A DNA stretch of 51,291 nt from Verrucomicrobiia bacterium (GTDB lineage Bacteria > Zixibacteria > MSB-5A5 > DSPP01), in the NCBI GenBank assembly GCA_035574275.1, contig DATLYY010000020.1:1-51291 (forward strand), read 5' to 3'. Below the pieces are notes generated by a model. The model saw only the letters and a program-made list of their open reading frames with translations. It had not been told where the DNA came from and ran no database searches. A program made the translations under genes and the position numbers. This document shows positions 31,880 through 40,732 of this stretch, one piece after another (the first letter of the stretch is position 1; the number at the start of each line of letters is the position of its first letter).

Positions 31880-34675
31880 ATGAAGACCCTGAAGAAACGA
31901 ATCTTCTTCGGGGCTTTTTTTTTCGCGGGGTTCGGCTTTTTCCCTTCCGCCTTCGCCCAAGGCCCCTCCAACGAGGACTGTCTTGCCTGTCATCAGGACA
32001 AGGAACTTTCCAAGACGCTGCCGGATGGAAGAAGCAAATCCCTCTTTGTTGAACCAAAGAAATTTGAGCACTCCGTACACGCTTCGCTCGGTTGCGTCGA
32101 TTGCCACGCCGATCTGGCCGGCACGGAAATCCCCCACAAGGAGAATCCGGCGCCGCCGCAATGCGGCGGCTGCCATTCGGACGTGGAAAAAATTTACGAC
32201 GGGAGTTTGCACGGCCGGGCGGTCCGCTCCGGCGCCCGGCTGGCCCCCCGCTGCTGGGATTGCCACGGCTCCCACGACATAAAAAAAGCGGACGCCGCCG
32301 ATTCAAGGGTGCGGCGCTACAACGTTCCATTCCTCTGCGGCCGCTGCCACAAAGAGGGTACCGAGGTCAGCCGCACCTACGACATCCCGCAGGACAGCAT
32401 TCTCACCCATTACTCCGTCTCCATCCACGGGGAGGGGCTTTTCAAAAAGGGGTTGACTGTTTCCGCCGTCTGTACGGACTGCCACACCTCGCACAACATC
32501 CTGCCCCACACCGATCCCCGTTCCAGCATATTCCGCGAGAACGTCCCCAAAACCTGCGAAAAGTGCCACGGAATGATCGAGCAGGTGCATCAAAAGGTAA
32601 TCCGCGGGGAACTCTGGGAAAAAGCCCCCAACCAGGTGCCGGTCTGCGTGGACTGCCACGCCCCACACCGGGTGCGCAAGGTATTTTACGAACTGGGGAT
32701 GGCGGACCGGGACTGTTTGAAATGCCATTCCGACCCGAAGTTGTTCACCCAGCGGGACGGCAAACGGGTTTCGCTCTTCGTGGATACGCTGGAAGTGAAG
32801 GGCTCCATCCATCGCAACACGGCCTGCGCCCAGTGTCACACGGGCGCGAGCCCGACTCACAAGCGCCCCTGCGCCACGATAAAAACCAAAGTGGACTGCT
32901 CCACCTGCCATGCCGAGGTGGTGCAAACCTACGCCGCCAGCACGCACGGGAAATTGAACGAGCGGGGAGACCCGAACGCGCCGTTCTGCCGGGATTGTCA
33001 CGGCGTTCACGGAATCAAGGAGCACCGCAATCCGAACTCCCCCACCTATCCTACCCGCGTGCCGGACCTATGCGGGCAGTGCCACCGGGAGGGGGAGAAG
33101 GCGGCCTTGCGCCTGACAGGGGAGAAGCAGAAGGTGGTCAAGAACTATGTGGAAAGTATTCACGGCAAGGGGCTTTTGCAAAGCGGGCTGGTGGTCACCG
33201 CCATGTGCACGGACTGCCACACCCCCCACCACGAACTTCCCAGCGCGGACACCGCTTCCAGCGTCAGCCGCAAGCATATCGCCGAAACCTGCGCCCAATG
33301 CCACCACGGCATTTACGAGCAGTTTGCCAAAAGCATTCACTTTCCCGGCCGGGCGCAAACGGACAAGCCGCTCCCCCTCTGCCACGACTGCCACAGCGCG
33401 CACACGATTACCCGCACGGATAAAGAGGGGTTCAAACTGGGCATCATCAACCAGTGCGGCCGCTGCCACCAGGATGTGGCGGAAAGCTATTTCGACACCT
33501 TCCACGGCAAGGTCTCCAAACTGGGGTACACGGCGGCGGCGAAATGCTACGACTGCCACGGCGCGCACGACATCCTCCCCCCCTGGGAGCCGGCCTCGCA
33601 CCTGTCCCGGCAGAACATTGTGGCCACCTGTGGGAAGTGCCATCCCGGTTCGCACCGGCGCTTCGCCGGCTATTTGACCCACGCCACCCACCACGACCGG
33701 AAAAAATACCCGGTGCTTTTCTACACCTTCTGGTTTATGACCTTTCTTTTGGTCGGCACCTTCGGTTTCTTCGGGGTGCACACGCTTTTGTGGCTCCCCC
33801 GCTCCTTTCAGGCCCTGAAGCATAGGAGAAAGCTTGAAGTCCAGCCCCACGGCAAGGAATACCTGCGGTTCGACTCGCTCCCCCGCCGGCTGCACGTTCT
33901 GGTCATCATCAGCTTTCTGGGGCTGGCCCTGACCGGGATGATGCTGAAATTCTCCTATCTGGGCTGGGCGCAATTTTTATCCCGCATTTTGGGCGGCTTC
34001 GAATCCGCCGGCTACATCCACCGCATCTGCGCCCTGATAACCTTCTTCTATTTTTCCGCTCATATTTTTGATTTGGTCCGGAGAAAAAGAAAAGAGGGGA
34101 AGAGCTGGAAGGAATTTTTGACCGGCGCCGGCTCCATGCTGCCGAATAAGCGGGACGCCGTGGAGTTCTGGCAGACCACCAAGTGGTTTCTGGGGCTGGG
34201 ACCCCGGCCGGCCTACGGCCGCTGGACCTACTGGGAAAAGTTCGACTACTTCGCCGTTTTCTGGGGAGTGACGATTATCGGCTCGACCGGCCTGGTGCTC
34301 TGGTTTCCGGAGTTCTTCACCCATTTGATCCCGGGCTGGTTTATCAACGTCGCCACCATCATCCATTCGGACGAGGCGCTTCTGGCGGTCGGGTTCATTT
34401 TCACCGTGCATTTCTTCAACACCCACTTCCGGCCGGACAAGTTCCCGATGGACACGGTGATTTTCACCGGGCGGGTCCCCGTGGAGGAGTTGAAAGCCGA
34501 CCGCCCCCGGGAATACGAGGAACTGGTGGCCTCCGGCGAGCTGGAAAAACGCTTGGTGGACCCGCTGCCGCCGGTGGTCGTCAAGACCATGAAAATCTTC
34601 GGCTGGGCGGCCCTCTCGATTGGAATTATTTTGGTTTTGCTTATTATCTGGGCGCAGATATTCGGATACCGGTGA
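31880..34675 (+). CDS. 19-heme cytochrome c fused to a cytochrome b561-like membrane domain
   Basis: 931-aa fusion. After a signal peptide (ending [11 protein letters not shown]), 19 CxxCH motifs fill about residues 30-595, from CLACH to the last TCGKCHPGS. About 25 residues later a five- to six-helix domain begins, with conserved His residues for b hemes ('[22 protein letters not shown]', '[21 protein letters not shown]', '[24 protein letters not shown]'). This resembles formate dehydrogenase gamma/HydC-type subunits. The layout is that of Geobacter CbcL, an inner-membrane menaquinol oxidoreductase with a c-heme domain fused to a diheme b domain, but with about twice the c hemes. Coupled to the next gene by GTGA. 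Confidence 0.9.
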   Translation: MKTLKKRIFFGAFFFAGFGFFPSAFAQGPSNEDCLACHQDKELSKTLPDGRSKSLFVEPKKFEHSVHASLGCVDCHADLAGTEIPHKENPAPPQCGGCHSDVEKIYDGSLHGRAVRSGARLAPRCWDCHGSHDIKKADAADSRVRRYNVPFLCGRCHKEGTEVSRTYDIPQDSILTHYSVSIHGEGLFKKGLTVSAVCTDCHTSHNILPHTDPRSSIFRENVPKTCEKCHGMIEQVHQKVIRGELWEKAPNQVPVCVDCHAPHRVRKVFYELGMADRDCLKCHSDPKLFTQRDGKRVSLFVDTLEVKGSIHRNTACAQCHTGASPTHKRPCATIKTKVDCSTCHAEVVQTYAASTHGKLNERGDPNAPFCRDCHGVHGIKEHRNPNSPTYPTRVPDLCGQCHREGEKAALRLTGEKQKVVKNYVESIHGKGLLQSGLVVTAMCTDCHTPHHELPSADTASSVSRKHIAETCAQCHHGIYEQFAKSIHFPGRAQTDKPLPLCHDCHSAHTITRTDKEGFKLGIINQCGRCHQDVAESYFDTFHGKVSKLGYTAAAKCYDCHGAHDILPPWEPASHLSRQNIVATCGKCHPGSHRRFAGYLTHATHHDRKKYPVLFYTFWFMTFLLVGTFGFFGVHTLLWLPRSFQALKHRRKLEVQPHGKEYLRFDSLPRRLHVLVIISFLGLALTGMMLKFSYLGWAQFLSRILGGFESAGYIHRICALITFFYFSAHIFDLVRRKRKEGKSWKEFLTGAGSMLPNKRDAVEFWQTTKWFLGLGPRPAYGRWTYWEKFDYFAVFWGVTIIGSTGLVLWFPEFFTHLIPGWFINVATIIHSDEALLAVGFIFTVHFFNTHFRPDKFPMDTVIFTGRVPVEELKADRPREYEELVASGELEKRLVDPLPPVVVKTMKIFGWAALSIGIILVLLIIWAQIFGYR

Positions 34676-36642
34676 AAAAGAAAAGAGGCATAGGCGGACG
34701 GGTTGGGCGGTTTCGCACGCTCGATTTTGAACGTTTGACCGGAAAACCGATAGCCGGGCTGGCGGCTCTCTTTGTTCTGACTTTGACCGCATTCGCCTGG
34801 AGTCAGGGCATAAGCAACGAGGACTGCCTTTCCTGCCATTCAGACGCCGATTTGAGCAAAACGGGGCCGTCCGGACAGAAAGTCCCGTTGTTTGTTGACC
34901 TGAAGAAATACGAAAGCTCCGTGCACGGCGGCTTCGGCTGCACGGACTGCCATTCCGATATCACCGAAATCCCCCACCCGGAAAAGTTGAAACCGGTGGA
35001 TTGTTCTTCCTGCCATGCCGAAACGGTGGAAAAGTACGGCCGCGGCGTGCACGCCACGGCCCGTGCCAAGGGGAATTTGCAATCCCCCACCTGCGTCTCC
35101 TGCCATACGCCGCACGCCATTCGGCCCGCTTCCGATCCCGCCTCCCCGACCGCCCGCCGTAACATTCCGGACTTGTGCGGAAAGTGCCACGGCGATTTGA
35201 AATTCGTGGCGGAGCAGACCGGCATCCTCTCCGCCCAGCCGTTTTTCAATTACAAGGAATCGGTGCACGGCCGGGCAAGGGAAAAGGGGGATGAAAAGGC
35301 GGCGGTCTGCTCGGACTGCCACAAAAGCCACGATTTGCTCCCCCCCAGCGACCCGCAGTCCACCATTTTCAAGGCGAACGTCCCCGCGACCTGCGGCCAG
35401 TGCCACGGCAAAGTTGCCGAGGAATACACCGCCTCTATCCACGGCCAGGCCTTGAAGGCCGGGCTTTCCCGCTCGCCGGCCTGCACGGACTGCCACGGCA
35501 TCCACACCATCAAAACAGTAATCGACCCGGCCTCGCCGGTTGCCGCGCAGGCCCTGGCACGCACCACCTGCATCCAATGCCACGAAAGCGAGGGGCTTTC
35601 CAAAGAGTACGGCCTGCCCGCCAAGCGGATCTCCACCTATCTGGACAGCTACCATGGGCTCGCCTCCCGTTTCGGCTCCAATGTGGTGGCCAACTGCGCC
35701 TCCTGCCACGGGATTCACAACATCTATCCCTCCAGCGACTCCCGTTCCCTCATCCATCCGGCCAATCTGGCGACCACCTGCGGCAGCTGCCATCCGGGGG
35801 CGTCGGAAAACTTTGCGCGAGGGAAAATCCACGTCCTTTCCTCCACGCACGACGGCGATACGGGCGCCAAGGTGGTCGGCTGGGTGACCGCCATCTATAT
35901 CGTTTTGATTGTGGTTGTCATCGGCGGAATGCTTTTGCACAACGCGGCGGACTGGCTCCGTTCGGTTTGGGGAAGCTGGCGAACGACCGGCCCGCACTTC
36001 TATTTAAAGTTCACCGTTTGGCAGCGCATCCAGCACGCCGGTCTGTTCGTCAGCTTCTTCGGGCTGGCCTTCACCGGCTTTGCCCTCACCTACCCGGAGC
36101 AGTTTTCCTGGCTTTTCGGCGAGGATGAGGAGCTGCGCTCCCTTTTGCACCGGATTTTTGCCGTCCTCTTTCTGGCCGACGGCGCCCTGCACCTCGGGCA
36201 TGTTCTCTTCTCAAAGTCCGGCCGGCGCTTCATTTTCGCCTTGATGCCGAAAAAGGCGGACTTGGCCCAACTGGTCGGAAACCTGAAGTATTATCTGGGC
36301 AGAGCCCCTTTGCCCGCCCCGGAACCGGCTTACGGCTACGTCGAAAAATCGGAGTACTGGGCGTTGGTTTGGGGGGGGATTATAATGGCCCTGACCGGTT
36401 TCGTTCTCTGGTTCCAGGACTTTTTCCTGCGCTTCCTGCCCAAATGGTCCACGGACGTCGCCACCGCCATCCATTTTTACGAAGCGGTCCTGGCGACGCT
36501 GGCCATCTTCGTCTGGCACTTCTACGCGGTCATCTTCAAGCCGGGGGTCTACCCGATGAACTGGGCCTGGATGACCGGCCGGGCGCACCGTCCGGAAGGG
36601 GAGAAAGCCGCCTCCGTGGAAGCCGAAAAACAGCCCGGCTGA
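34672..36642 (+). CDS. 11-heme cytochrome c fused to a cytochrome b561-like membrane domain
   Basis: 656-aa paralogue of the preceding fusion: signal sequence (ending [12 protein letters not shown]), eleven CxxCH motifs (CLSCH to CGSCHPGA) over about residues 45-375, then a b-type membrane domain with heme histidines in '[21 protein letters not shown]' and '[21 protein letters not shown]'. The GTG at 34672 overlaps the previous stop (GTGA); the frame continues upstream only within that gene. The two fusions share closely matching starts ([11 protein letters not shown] / [11 protein letters not shown]) and probably arose by duplication with gain or loss of heme repeats. Confidence 0.89.
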   Translation: MKKKRGIGGRVGRFRTLDFERLTGKPIAGLAALFVLTLTAFAWSQGISNEDCLSCHSDADLSKTGPSGQKVPLFVDLKKYESSVHGGFGCTDCHSDITEIPHPEKLKPVDCSSCHAETVEKYGRGVHATARAKGNLQSPTCVSCHTPHAIRPASDPASPTARRNIPDLCGKCHGDLKFVAEQTGILSAQPFFNYKESVHGRAREKGDEKAAVCSDCHKSHDLLPPSDPQSTIFKANVPATCGQCHGKVAEEYTASIHGQALKAGLSRSPACTDCHGIHTIKTVIDPASPVAAQALARTTCIQCHESEGLSKEYGLPAKRISTYLDSYHGLASRFGSNVVANCASCHGIHNIYPSSDSRSLIHPANLATTCGSCHPGASENFARGKIHVLSSTHDGDTGAKVVGWVTAIYIVLIVVVIGGMLLHNAADWLRSVWGSWRTTGPHFYLKFTVWQRIQHAGLFVSFFGLAFTGFALTYPEQFSWLFGEDEELRSLLHRIFAVLFLADGALHLGHVLFSKSGRRFIFALMPKKADLAQLVGNLKYYLGRAPLPAPEPAYGYVEKSEYWALVWGGIIMALTGFVLWFQDFFLRFLPKWSTDVATAIHFYEAVLATLAIFVWHFYAVIFKPGVYPMNWAWMTGRAHRPEGEKAASVEAEKQPG

Positions 36643-36724
36643 AGTTTCAACGGCTCCCCTTCAGAAAAGCCCCGGCCAATTGCCGATCGTAAAAGCCGCC
36701 AATTAAAAATTCCCGTAATTTTTC

Positions 36725-36781
36725 TTGACAAGCCCGCCGATACTCCTATATTAGAGGAGTCAGAGGAGTGGGCAACTCCTC
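36725..36781 (+). promoter_or_regulatory. Promoter and paired operators of the rrf2-nirK operon
   Basis: TTGACA (36725-36730), 16-bp spacer and TATATT (36747-36752). Dyad 1, ACTCCT-ATATTAG-AGGAGT (36742-36760), covers the -10 box. Dyad 2, GAGGAGT-GGGCA-ACTCCTC (36763-36781), follows at once. The shared GGAGT half-sites in alternating orientation suggest cooperative binding by the Rrf2 protein encoded just downstream. The half-site differs from that of the first Rrf2 operator. Confidence 0.7.
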
Positions 36782-36794
36782 CGAAGAGATTGAA

Positions 36795-37316
36795 ATGATA
36801 AAAATACTGCCTTTAAGCAAAGGATGCCAGAATGCCCTGCGGGTGGCGGTCTATTTCTCCACGCGGCCGGTCGGGGCCATAATCCCCCGCGAAGAGGCCA
36901 GCCGGAAGACCAAAATCCCTACTTTGTTTCTGGCCAAAATTCTTCAAACCCTGACCCGCGCCGGCGTTTTACGCTCCCATTTGGGGGCTGAACGGGGGTA
37001 TTCGCTGGCCCGCCCGGCTGGAGAGGTGAGCTTGCTGGATGTGGTGCGGGCCTATGACGGCCCGGTGGACGAAGGGGTCTGCGTATTGGACGGATCCAAG
37101 CATTGCCCGGGGGATTCCACCTGCGCCTTCCACGACTACTGGGTTGAAACCCGCCGGGATGTGGTGGCCAAACTGGCCTCTATTTCCGTGGCGGAGGCGG
37201 CGGAAATGCTTTCCCGTAAAAGAAACGACAACGGCAGCAAAAAGGCCTCGTTGCGAAAAGACATAAACGAAGAAGGAAAAACAGTACAAAAACCACAAAC
37301 CAAGGAGGAGTTATGA
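36795..37316 (+). CDS. Rrf2-family Fe-S regulator coupled to nirK
   Basis: 173-aa Rrf2 protein similar to the one at 14985 (shared LPLSKGCQ, KILQTLTR, GYSLAR, SLLDVV and AYDGP motifs), with cysteines again spaced C-x7-C-x5-C (VCVLDGSKHCPGDSTC). I chose the ATG at 36795 because it aligns with the paralogue's N-terminus; a GTG at 36768 would add nine residues. Its TGA overlaps the nirK ATG, so regulator and nitrite reductase are one operon. An NsrR-like NO/Fe-S sensor controlling nitrite reduction is the most natural reading; inferred. Confidence 0.9.
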   Translation: MIKILPLSKGCQNALRVAVYFSTRPVGAIIPREEASRKTKIPTLFLAKILQTLTRAGVLRSHLGAERGYSLARPAGEVSLLDVVRAYDGPVDEGVCVLDGSKHCPGDSTCAFHDYWVETRRDVVAKLASISVAEAAEMLSRKRNDNGSKKASLRKDINEEGKTVQKPQTKEEL

Positions 37317-38380
37317 AGAGCATCAATCCATTGGCGAAAATTCTTCTGGCGGCAACGTTGTCCGCCTTTGGGATTTTCGCGCTGGCCGGCTGCGGCGGAA
37401 GTGCCAGTGGCGACGACACCAAAAACATGGTGTACGGCTCGCCGGAATCCAAAATGTCGATGGAGCCGGCCTCCGGGCCGCTGTACGAAGGAGCGGCTTT
37501 GTCGATTGCGCCGGAAGTGAAGCCGGTGCCGAACGCCACCGAACATCACGTGCGCATCGACGTAAATCATGCCGAAGTGGTTGTCAACGATACCATCAAA
37601 TTCGTCGGCTGGCTTTTCGGCGGCGCCTATCCCGGTCCGGTTCTGCATGTTCGGCAAGGGGACAAGGTCTATTTCAAAATGACCAACCGCTCCAACGAGA
37701 CGGTCGGCATTTCCCCGCCGTCGCCTCATTCCATCGACTTCCATGCGGCGATGGTCAATCCCAAGGACAAATACCGCGAGGTGATTCCGGGCGCCACCAT
37801 CGAGTTTGAATGGACCGCCAACTATCCCGGCGTCTATATGTACCACTGCGGCTCGCCGGCCATTCTGCAGCATATGATTTACGGAATGGTCGGGATGACC
37901 ATCGTGGAGCCGAAGGACGGCTACCCCACCAAGGTGGACCGTGAGTATGCTGTCTTCCAGTCCGAACTCTATCTGGCCAAGCTGAAATCCGGGATGTACG
38001 TCACCGATATGGCCACCGCCAAGAAAAAAGAGCCGATGTTCGTCTGCTTCAACGGCCAGCCGTTCCGTCACGTCAAGGAGCCCTTGAAGGCCAAGGCGGG
38101 CGAGCGCGTCCGTTTGTACGTGTTGAACGCCGGCCCCTGCGGCACCTCCAGCTTCCACGTCGTGGGTACCCTGTTTGACCGGGTTTGGATGGAAGGGCAT
38201 CCGCAAAATGAAATGCGCGGCGCGGCAACCATCATGCTCCCCTCCTCCGGCGGCGCCATCGTGGAGTTCGTCGTGCCGGAAAAGGGGATCTACACCTTCG
38301 TGGACCACGAATTCGCCGATGTGGAAGCCGGGGCGGCCGGTTTGATTGACGCCTCCGGCGACGAAGTGGCGATGAAATAA
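37313..38380 (+). CDS. nirK: Copper-containing nitrite reductase, predicted lipoprotein
   Basis: 355-aa two-cupredoxin NO-forming nitrite reductase. Type 1 Cu ligands: His in SPHSIDFHAA, then the HCGSPAILQHMIYGM stretch (C-x7-H-x4-M). Type 2 Cu ligands: His of DFHAA, His of YHC and His of SSFHVVG in domain 2. The catalytic Asp (IDFH) and a candidate second-domain catalytic His (FNGQPFRHV) are present. The signal ends LAGCGG, a lipobox, so the enzyme is probably membrane-tethered. It converts nitrite to NO. AAGGAGGAG precedes the ATG; coupled to the Rrf2 regulator. No NO reductase of a known type is visible in the window. Confidence 0.93.
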   Translation: MKSINPLAKILLAATLSAFGIFALAGCGGSASGDDTKNMVYGSPESKMSMEPASGPLYEGAALSIAPEVKPVPNATEHHVRIDVNHAEVVVNDTIKFVGWLFGGAYPGPVLHVRQGDKVYFKMTNRSNETVGISPPSPHSIDFHAAMVNPKDKYREVIPGATIEFEWTANYPGVYMYHCGSPAILQHMIYGMVGMTIVEPKDGYPTKVDREYAVFQSELYLAKLKSGMYVTDMATAKKKEPMFVCFNGQPFRHVKEPLKAKAGERVRLYVLNAGPCGTSSFHVVGTLFDRVWMEGHPQNEMRGAATIMLPSSGGAIVEFVVPEKGIYTFVDHEFADVEAGAAGLIDASGDEVAMK

Positions 38381-38416
38381 CGGGAGCGGGGCGGAAGAAA
38401 GGCCGGTAATCTGAAA

Positions 38417-39115
38417 ATGACTGCGATGAAAAGATGCGGGAAGGGGGACTCTTCCGGAAGACAACGGCATCGCCGGCCTTTTCTTCTTTTCCTTTTGGTT
38501 TTGGTTGTGTTTGCAACAACGGCTGTGGCGGGCGGAGCGGCCGGGGCAGCTGATTCGCTTAAAGGCGACAGCATCGACCGCTGCGGCAATCCCAAAGCCG
38601 TCAGTTTCCCGCTTCAGAATCGGCCCGCTTCTTTCCAGTCGGAGGCGGTTGTCCGGCCAGGGGAGAAGCAGCTTGCAAAAGAGGGGAAGGGAACGGTCTA
38701 CTTCTTTTTGGGTTCCCTCTGCCCCTGCACGGACGCCCACAAGCACTCCATTATGGAACTGATGTCGCTGGCCCCCAAAAAGAATATCAAGCTGGTGGCG
38801 GTCTTCCCCAATAAGGGGGAGTCGGTGGAACTGATTGAACACTTCTTCAAGGGAATCGGCTTCAAGCTGGATTACATCGTCGATTCCACCAACCGGCTGG
38901 TGAAAAAATTCGGCGCCCGAAAAACGCCGGAGGTTTTTTTGGTGGATGAAAAAGGACGGGTGGTTTATTCCGGCCCGATTGACGATTCGGTGGAAAATTT
39001 GGGGCAAATCAAAAACGCCTATTTGAAAAACGCCGTGCTGGAGCTGGCCGAAGGGCGGCCCGTCACCGTTCCGCGCGCGGAGGGAAGCGGATGCTGGATT
39101 GTGCGCAACCGGTAG
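38417..39115 (+). CDS. Membrane-anchored redoxin (AhpC/TSA, thioredoxin-like)
   Basis: 232 aa: a basic N-terminus and one helix (about 20-40), then a thioredoxin-fold domain with active-site-like SLCPCTDAHKHS (about 98-109), 'KTPEVFLVDEKGRVVYSG' and a C-terminal 'GSGCWI'. The CPC plus downstream His arrangement resembles periplasmic redoxins and Sco-like proteins linked to copper sites. Next to nirK it could help load copper or maintain thiols. The electron donor and function are inferred only. Confidence 0.8.
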   Translation: MTAMKRCGKGDSSGRQRHRRPFLLFLLVLVVFATTAVAGGAAGAADSLKGDSIDRCGNPKAVSFPLQNRPASFQSEAVVRPGEKQLAKEGKGTVYFFLGSLCPCTDAHKHSIMELMSLAPKKNIKLVAVFPNKGESVELIEHFFKGIGFKLDYIVDSTNRLVKKFGARKTPEVFLVDEKGRVVYSGPIDDSVENLGQIKNAYLKNAVLELAEGRPVTVPRAEGSGCWIVRNR

Positions 39116-39136
39116 GTTTGGAAAAAGAGAAACGGG

Positions 39137-39580
39137 ATGGATATCATTGACGGCTTGTTGGGAGAACACGGCGTTTTTTACGCGCTGTTTGACTGGTACG
39201 AAAAATCGACCCGTCAAGCCCGGACGCTCGAGGACGTGCAGAAGCTGGCCCGGCCGCTGGCCGATGCCCTCATCTCCCACGCCAAACTCGAAGACAAACT
39301 CCTTTTTCCCCTGCTGGAATCGGATCGGTTCCTGCGGCGCCCCCTGCAGGTGATGGAGCGGGAGCACAGGGGGATCGAAGGGGCTCTTCTGGGGGTGGAG
39401 TCCTGCACGCGGAAAACGGAGGCCTTGGACCAGGTGCTGGCCGCCATCGAATCGGCCCGCGAACATTTTGCCAAGGAGGAGCGCATCCTTTTCCCCCGCG
39501 CCCGGCAGGTGTTGGACGAAAAACAGTTGGCCAAGCTCACCTGCCGCTGGGCCGAAGCGCGGGGAGTGGCCGTTCTCTAA
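39137..39580 (+). CDS. Hemerythrin HHE-domain protein (copy 3)
   Basis: 147-aa four-helix diiron protein: 'GEHGVFYALFDWYE', 'HAKLEDKLLFPLLE', 'MEREHRGIEGALL' and 'REHFAKEERILFPRAR' supply the His/Glu ligands. Distant from the tandem pair at 15.9-17.0 kb. In denitrification loci, hemerythrin-like proteins of the DnrN/YtfE type bind NO or repair Fe-S centres damaged by it. This fits a position just after nirK. Confidence 0.88.
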   Translation: MDIIDGLLGEHGVFYALFDWYEKSTRQARTLEDVQKLARPLADALISHAKLEDKLLFPLLESDRFLRRPLQVMEREHRGIEGALLGVESCTRKTEALDQVLAAIESAREHFAKEERILFPRARQVLDEKQLAKLTCRWAEARGVAVL

Positions 39581-39639
39581 AAAAGCTTTCCCGATCGGTA
39601 ATCTTGAATATCTTGCCTTACAAAAGAAAGGAGCGCTCT

Positions 39640-40707
39640 ATGCCTGCGCGTTGGTTTAAATTTACAGTGGTAATCCTTCTCGGCCTGTTTGCCTGCCCAT
39701 CTCTTTGGGCACAGGAAAAACCGGCCGGAAAAGTTTGGGGATACGCCTTCGGAGATTATTTTTACAAACTGCACGGCAATGCTGTCGAGGCCTCCCCTTC
39801 GCAGTATTCCACGGTGGCCAAGGACTTTCAGGCCTTCCAGTTCCGCCGGTTGCAGCTCTATTACGACCATACTTTGAGCGAAAAGTTTTTCTCCCGCTTC
39901 ATGCTGGAAGTGAACGACAAATCGCCGATGCCCGACGGGAAATTCGGCGATTTTTTAAAGGCCGCCTACGTCGAGTGGAAAAACATCATCCCAAGGTGCA
40001 ACGCCGCCATCGGCCTGTATCCGGCGCCGACCTGGAGCTGGCTTACGGAAAAGGTCTGGAACTACCGCTCGGTGGAAAAAACCATAGCCGACTTTCGCGG
40101 TATGGGGGGGTTGGGCGGGGCTTCGGATTTGGGAATCGTGCTGCGCGGGAATTTTGACGCCGCCGGCCGCTACGGCTACGGCTTTATGATTGGCAACGGC
40201 ACGGGGCAGAAAGCGGAGACCAACAAGTACAAAAAATTTTACGGGGCGTTCTCCGCCAAGCCGGTAAAAGGGATGGTTCTGGAGGCGTACGGCGACTACG
40301 AGCCGGCGGCGGATAAAAATATTTCCACCTTGAAGGGGTTTGCGGCCTATGAAACGGCCCGTTTGACCGGCGGGGTGGAGGCGGTGTATCAAACCCAGGA
40401 AAATGCAGGCAGTGCCGGGGCTGACAAAACCCCCTTCGGCATCGCTTTTTTTGCCCGGGGACCCGTCCCCTTGGTTGAAAAGCTCGCCGCCTTTGGCCGC
40501 TTCGATTTTTTCAATCCGAACACGCAGGTGACCGATTCCGGCTTCAATGAATACTTCTTTGTTACCGGGCTGGATTTCATGCCGGTCAAAAACGTCCATT
40601 TCATGCCGAATTTCTGGCTGAACAGTTTCTCGGACAAAAGCCCGGCCGGCTTGAAAAAGGATGCGGATGTGGCCTTGCGGCTGACCTTTTATTATATATA
40701 CGAGTGA
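39640..40707 (+). CDS. Outer-membrane porin-like beta-barrel
   Basis: 355 aa: signal peptide (ending SLWAQE), then strand-rich sequence with Tyr/Gly alternation, an 'FRRLQLYYDHTLSEKFFSRFMLEVND' motif seen in phosphate-selective-type porins, and a terminal LRLTFYYIYE. I chose ATG 39640 (AAAGGAG upstream) over the ATG at 39604, which lacks a ribosome site and would extend before the signal peptide. Probably lets nitrite or other anions reach the periplasmic reductases; substrate inferred. Confidence 0.83.
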   Translation: MPARWFKFTVVILLGLFACPSLWAQEKPAGKVWGYAFGDYFYKLHGNAVEASPSQYSTVAKDFQAFQFRRLQLYYDHTLSEKFFSRFMLEVNDKSPMPDGKFGDFLKAAYVEWKNIIPRCNAAIGLYPAPTWSWLTEKVWNYRSVEKTIADFRGMGGLGGASDLGIVLRGNFDAAGRYGYGFMIGNGTGQKAETNKYKKFYGAFSAKPVKGMVLEAYGDYEPAADKNISTLKGFAAYETARLTGGVEAVYQTQENAGSAGADKTPFGIAFFARGPVPLVEKLAAFGRFDFFNPNTQVTDSGFNEYFFVTGLDFMPVKNVHFMPNFWLNSFSDKSPAGLKKDADVALRLTFYYIYE

Positions 40708-40732
40708 TGCCGGCGCGGAGGGAGAAGTAAGC

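Noticed and set aside
37136-39466. 776-codon minus-strand frame opposite nirK, redoxin and hemerythrin
   Set aside because: Shadow frame. Plus-strand genes have ribosome sites, signal peptides and catalytic motifs; the minus frame is His/Arg/Gly-rich with no domain.
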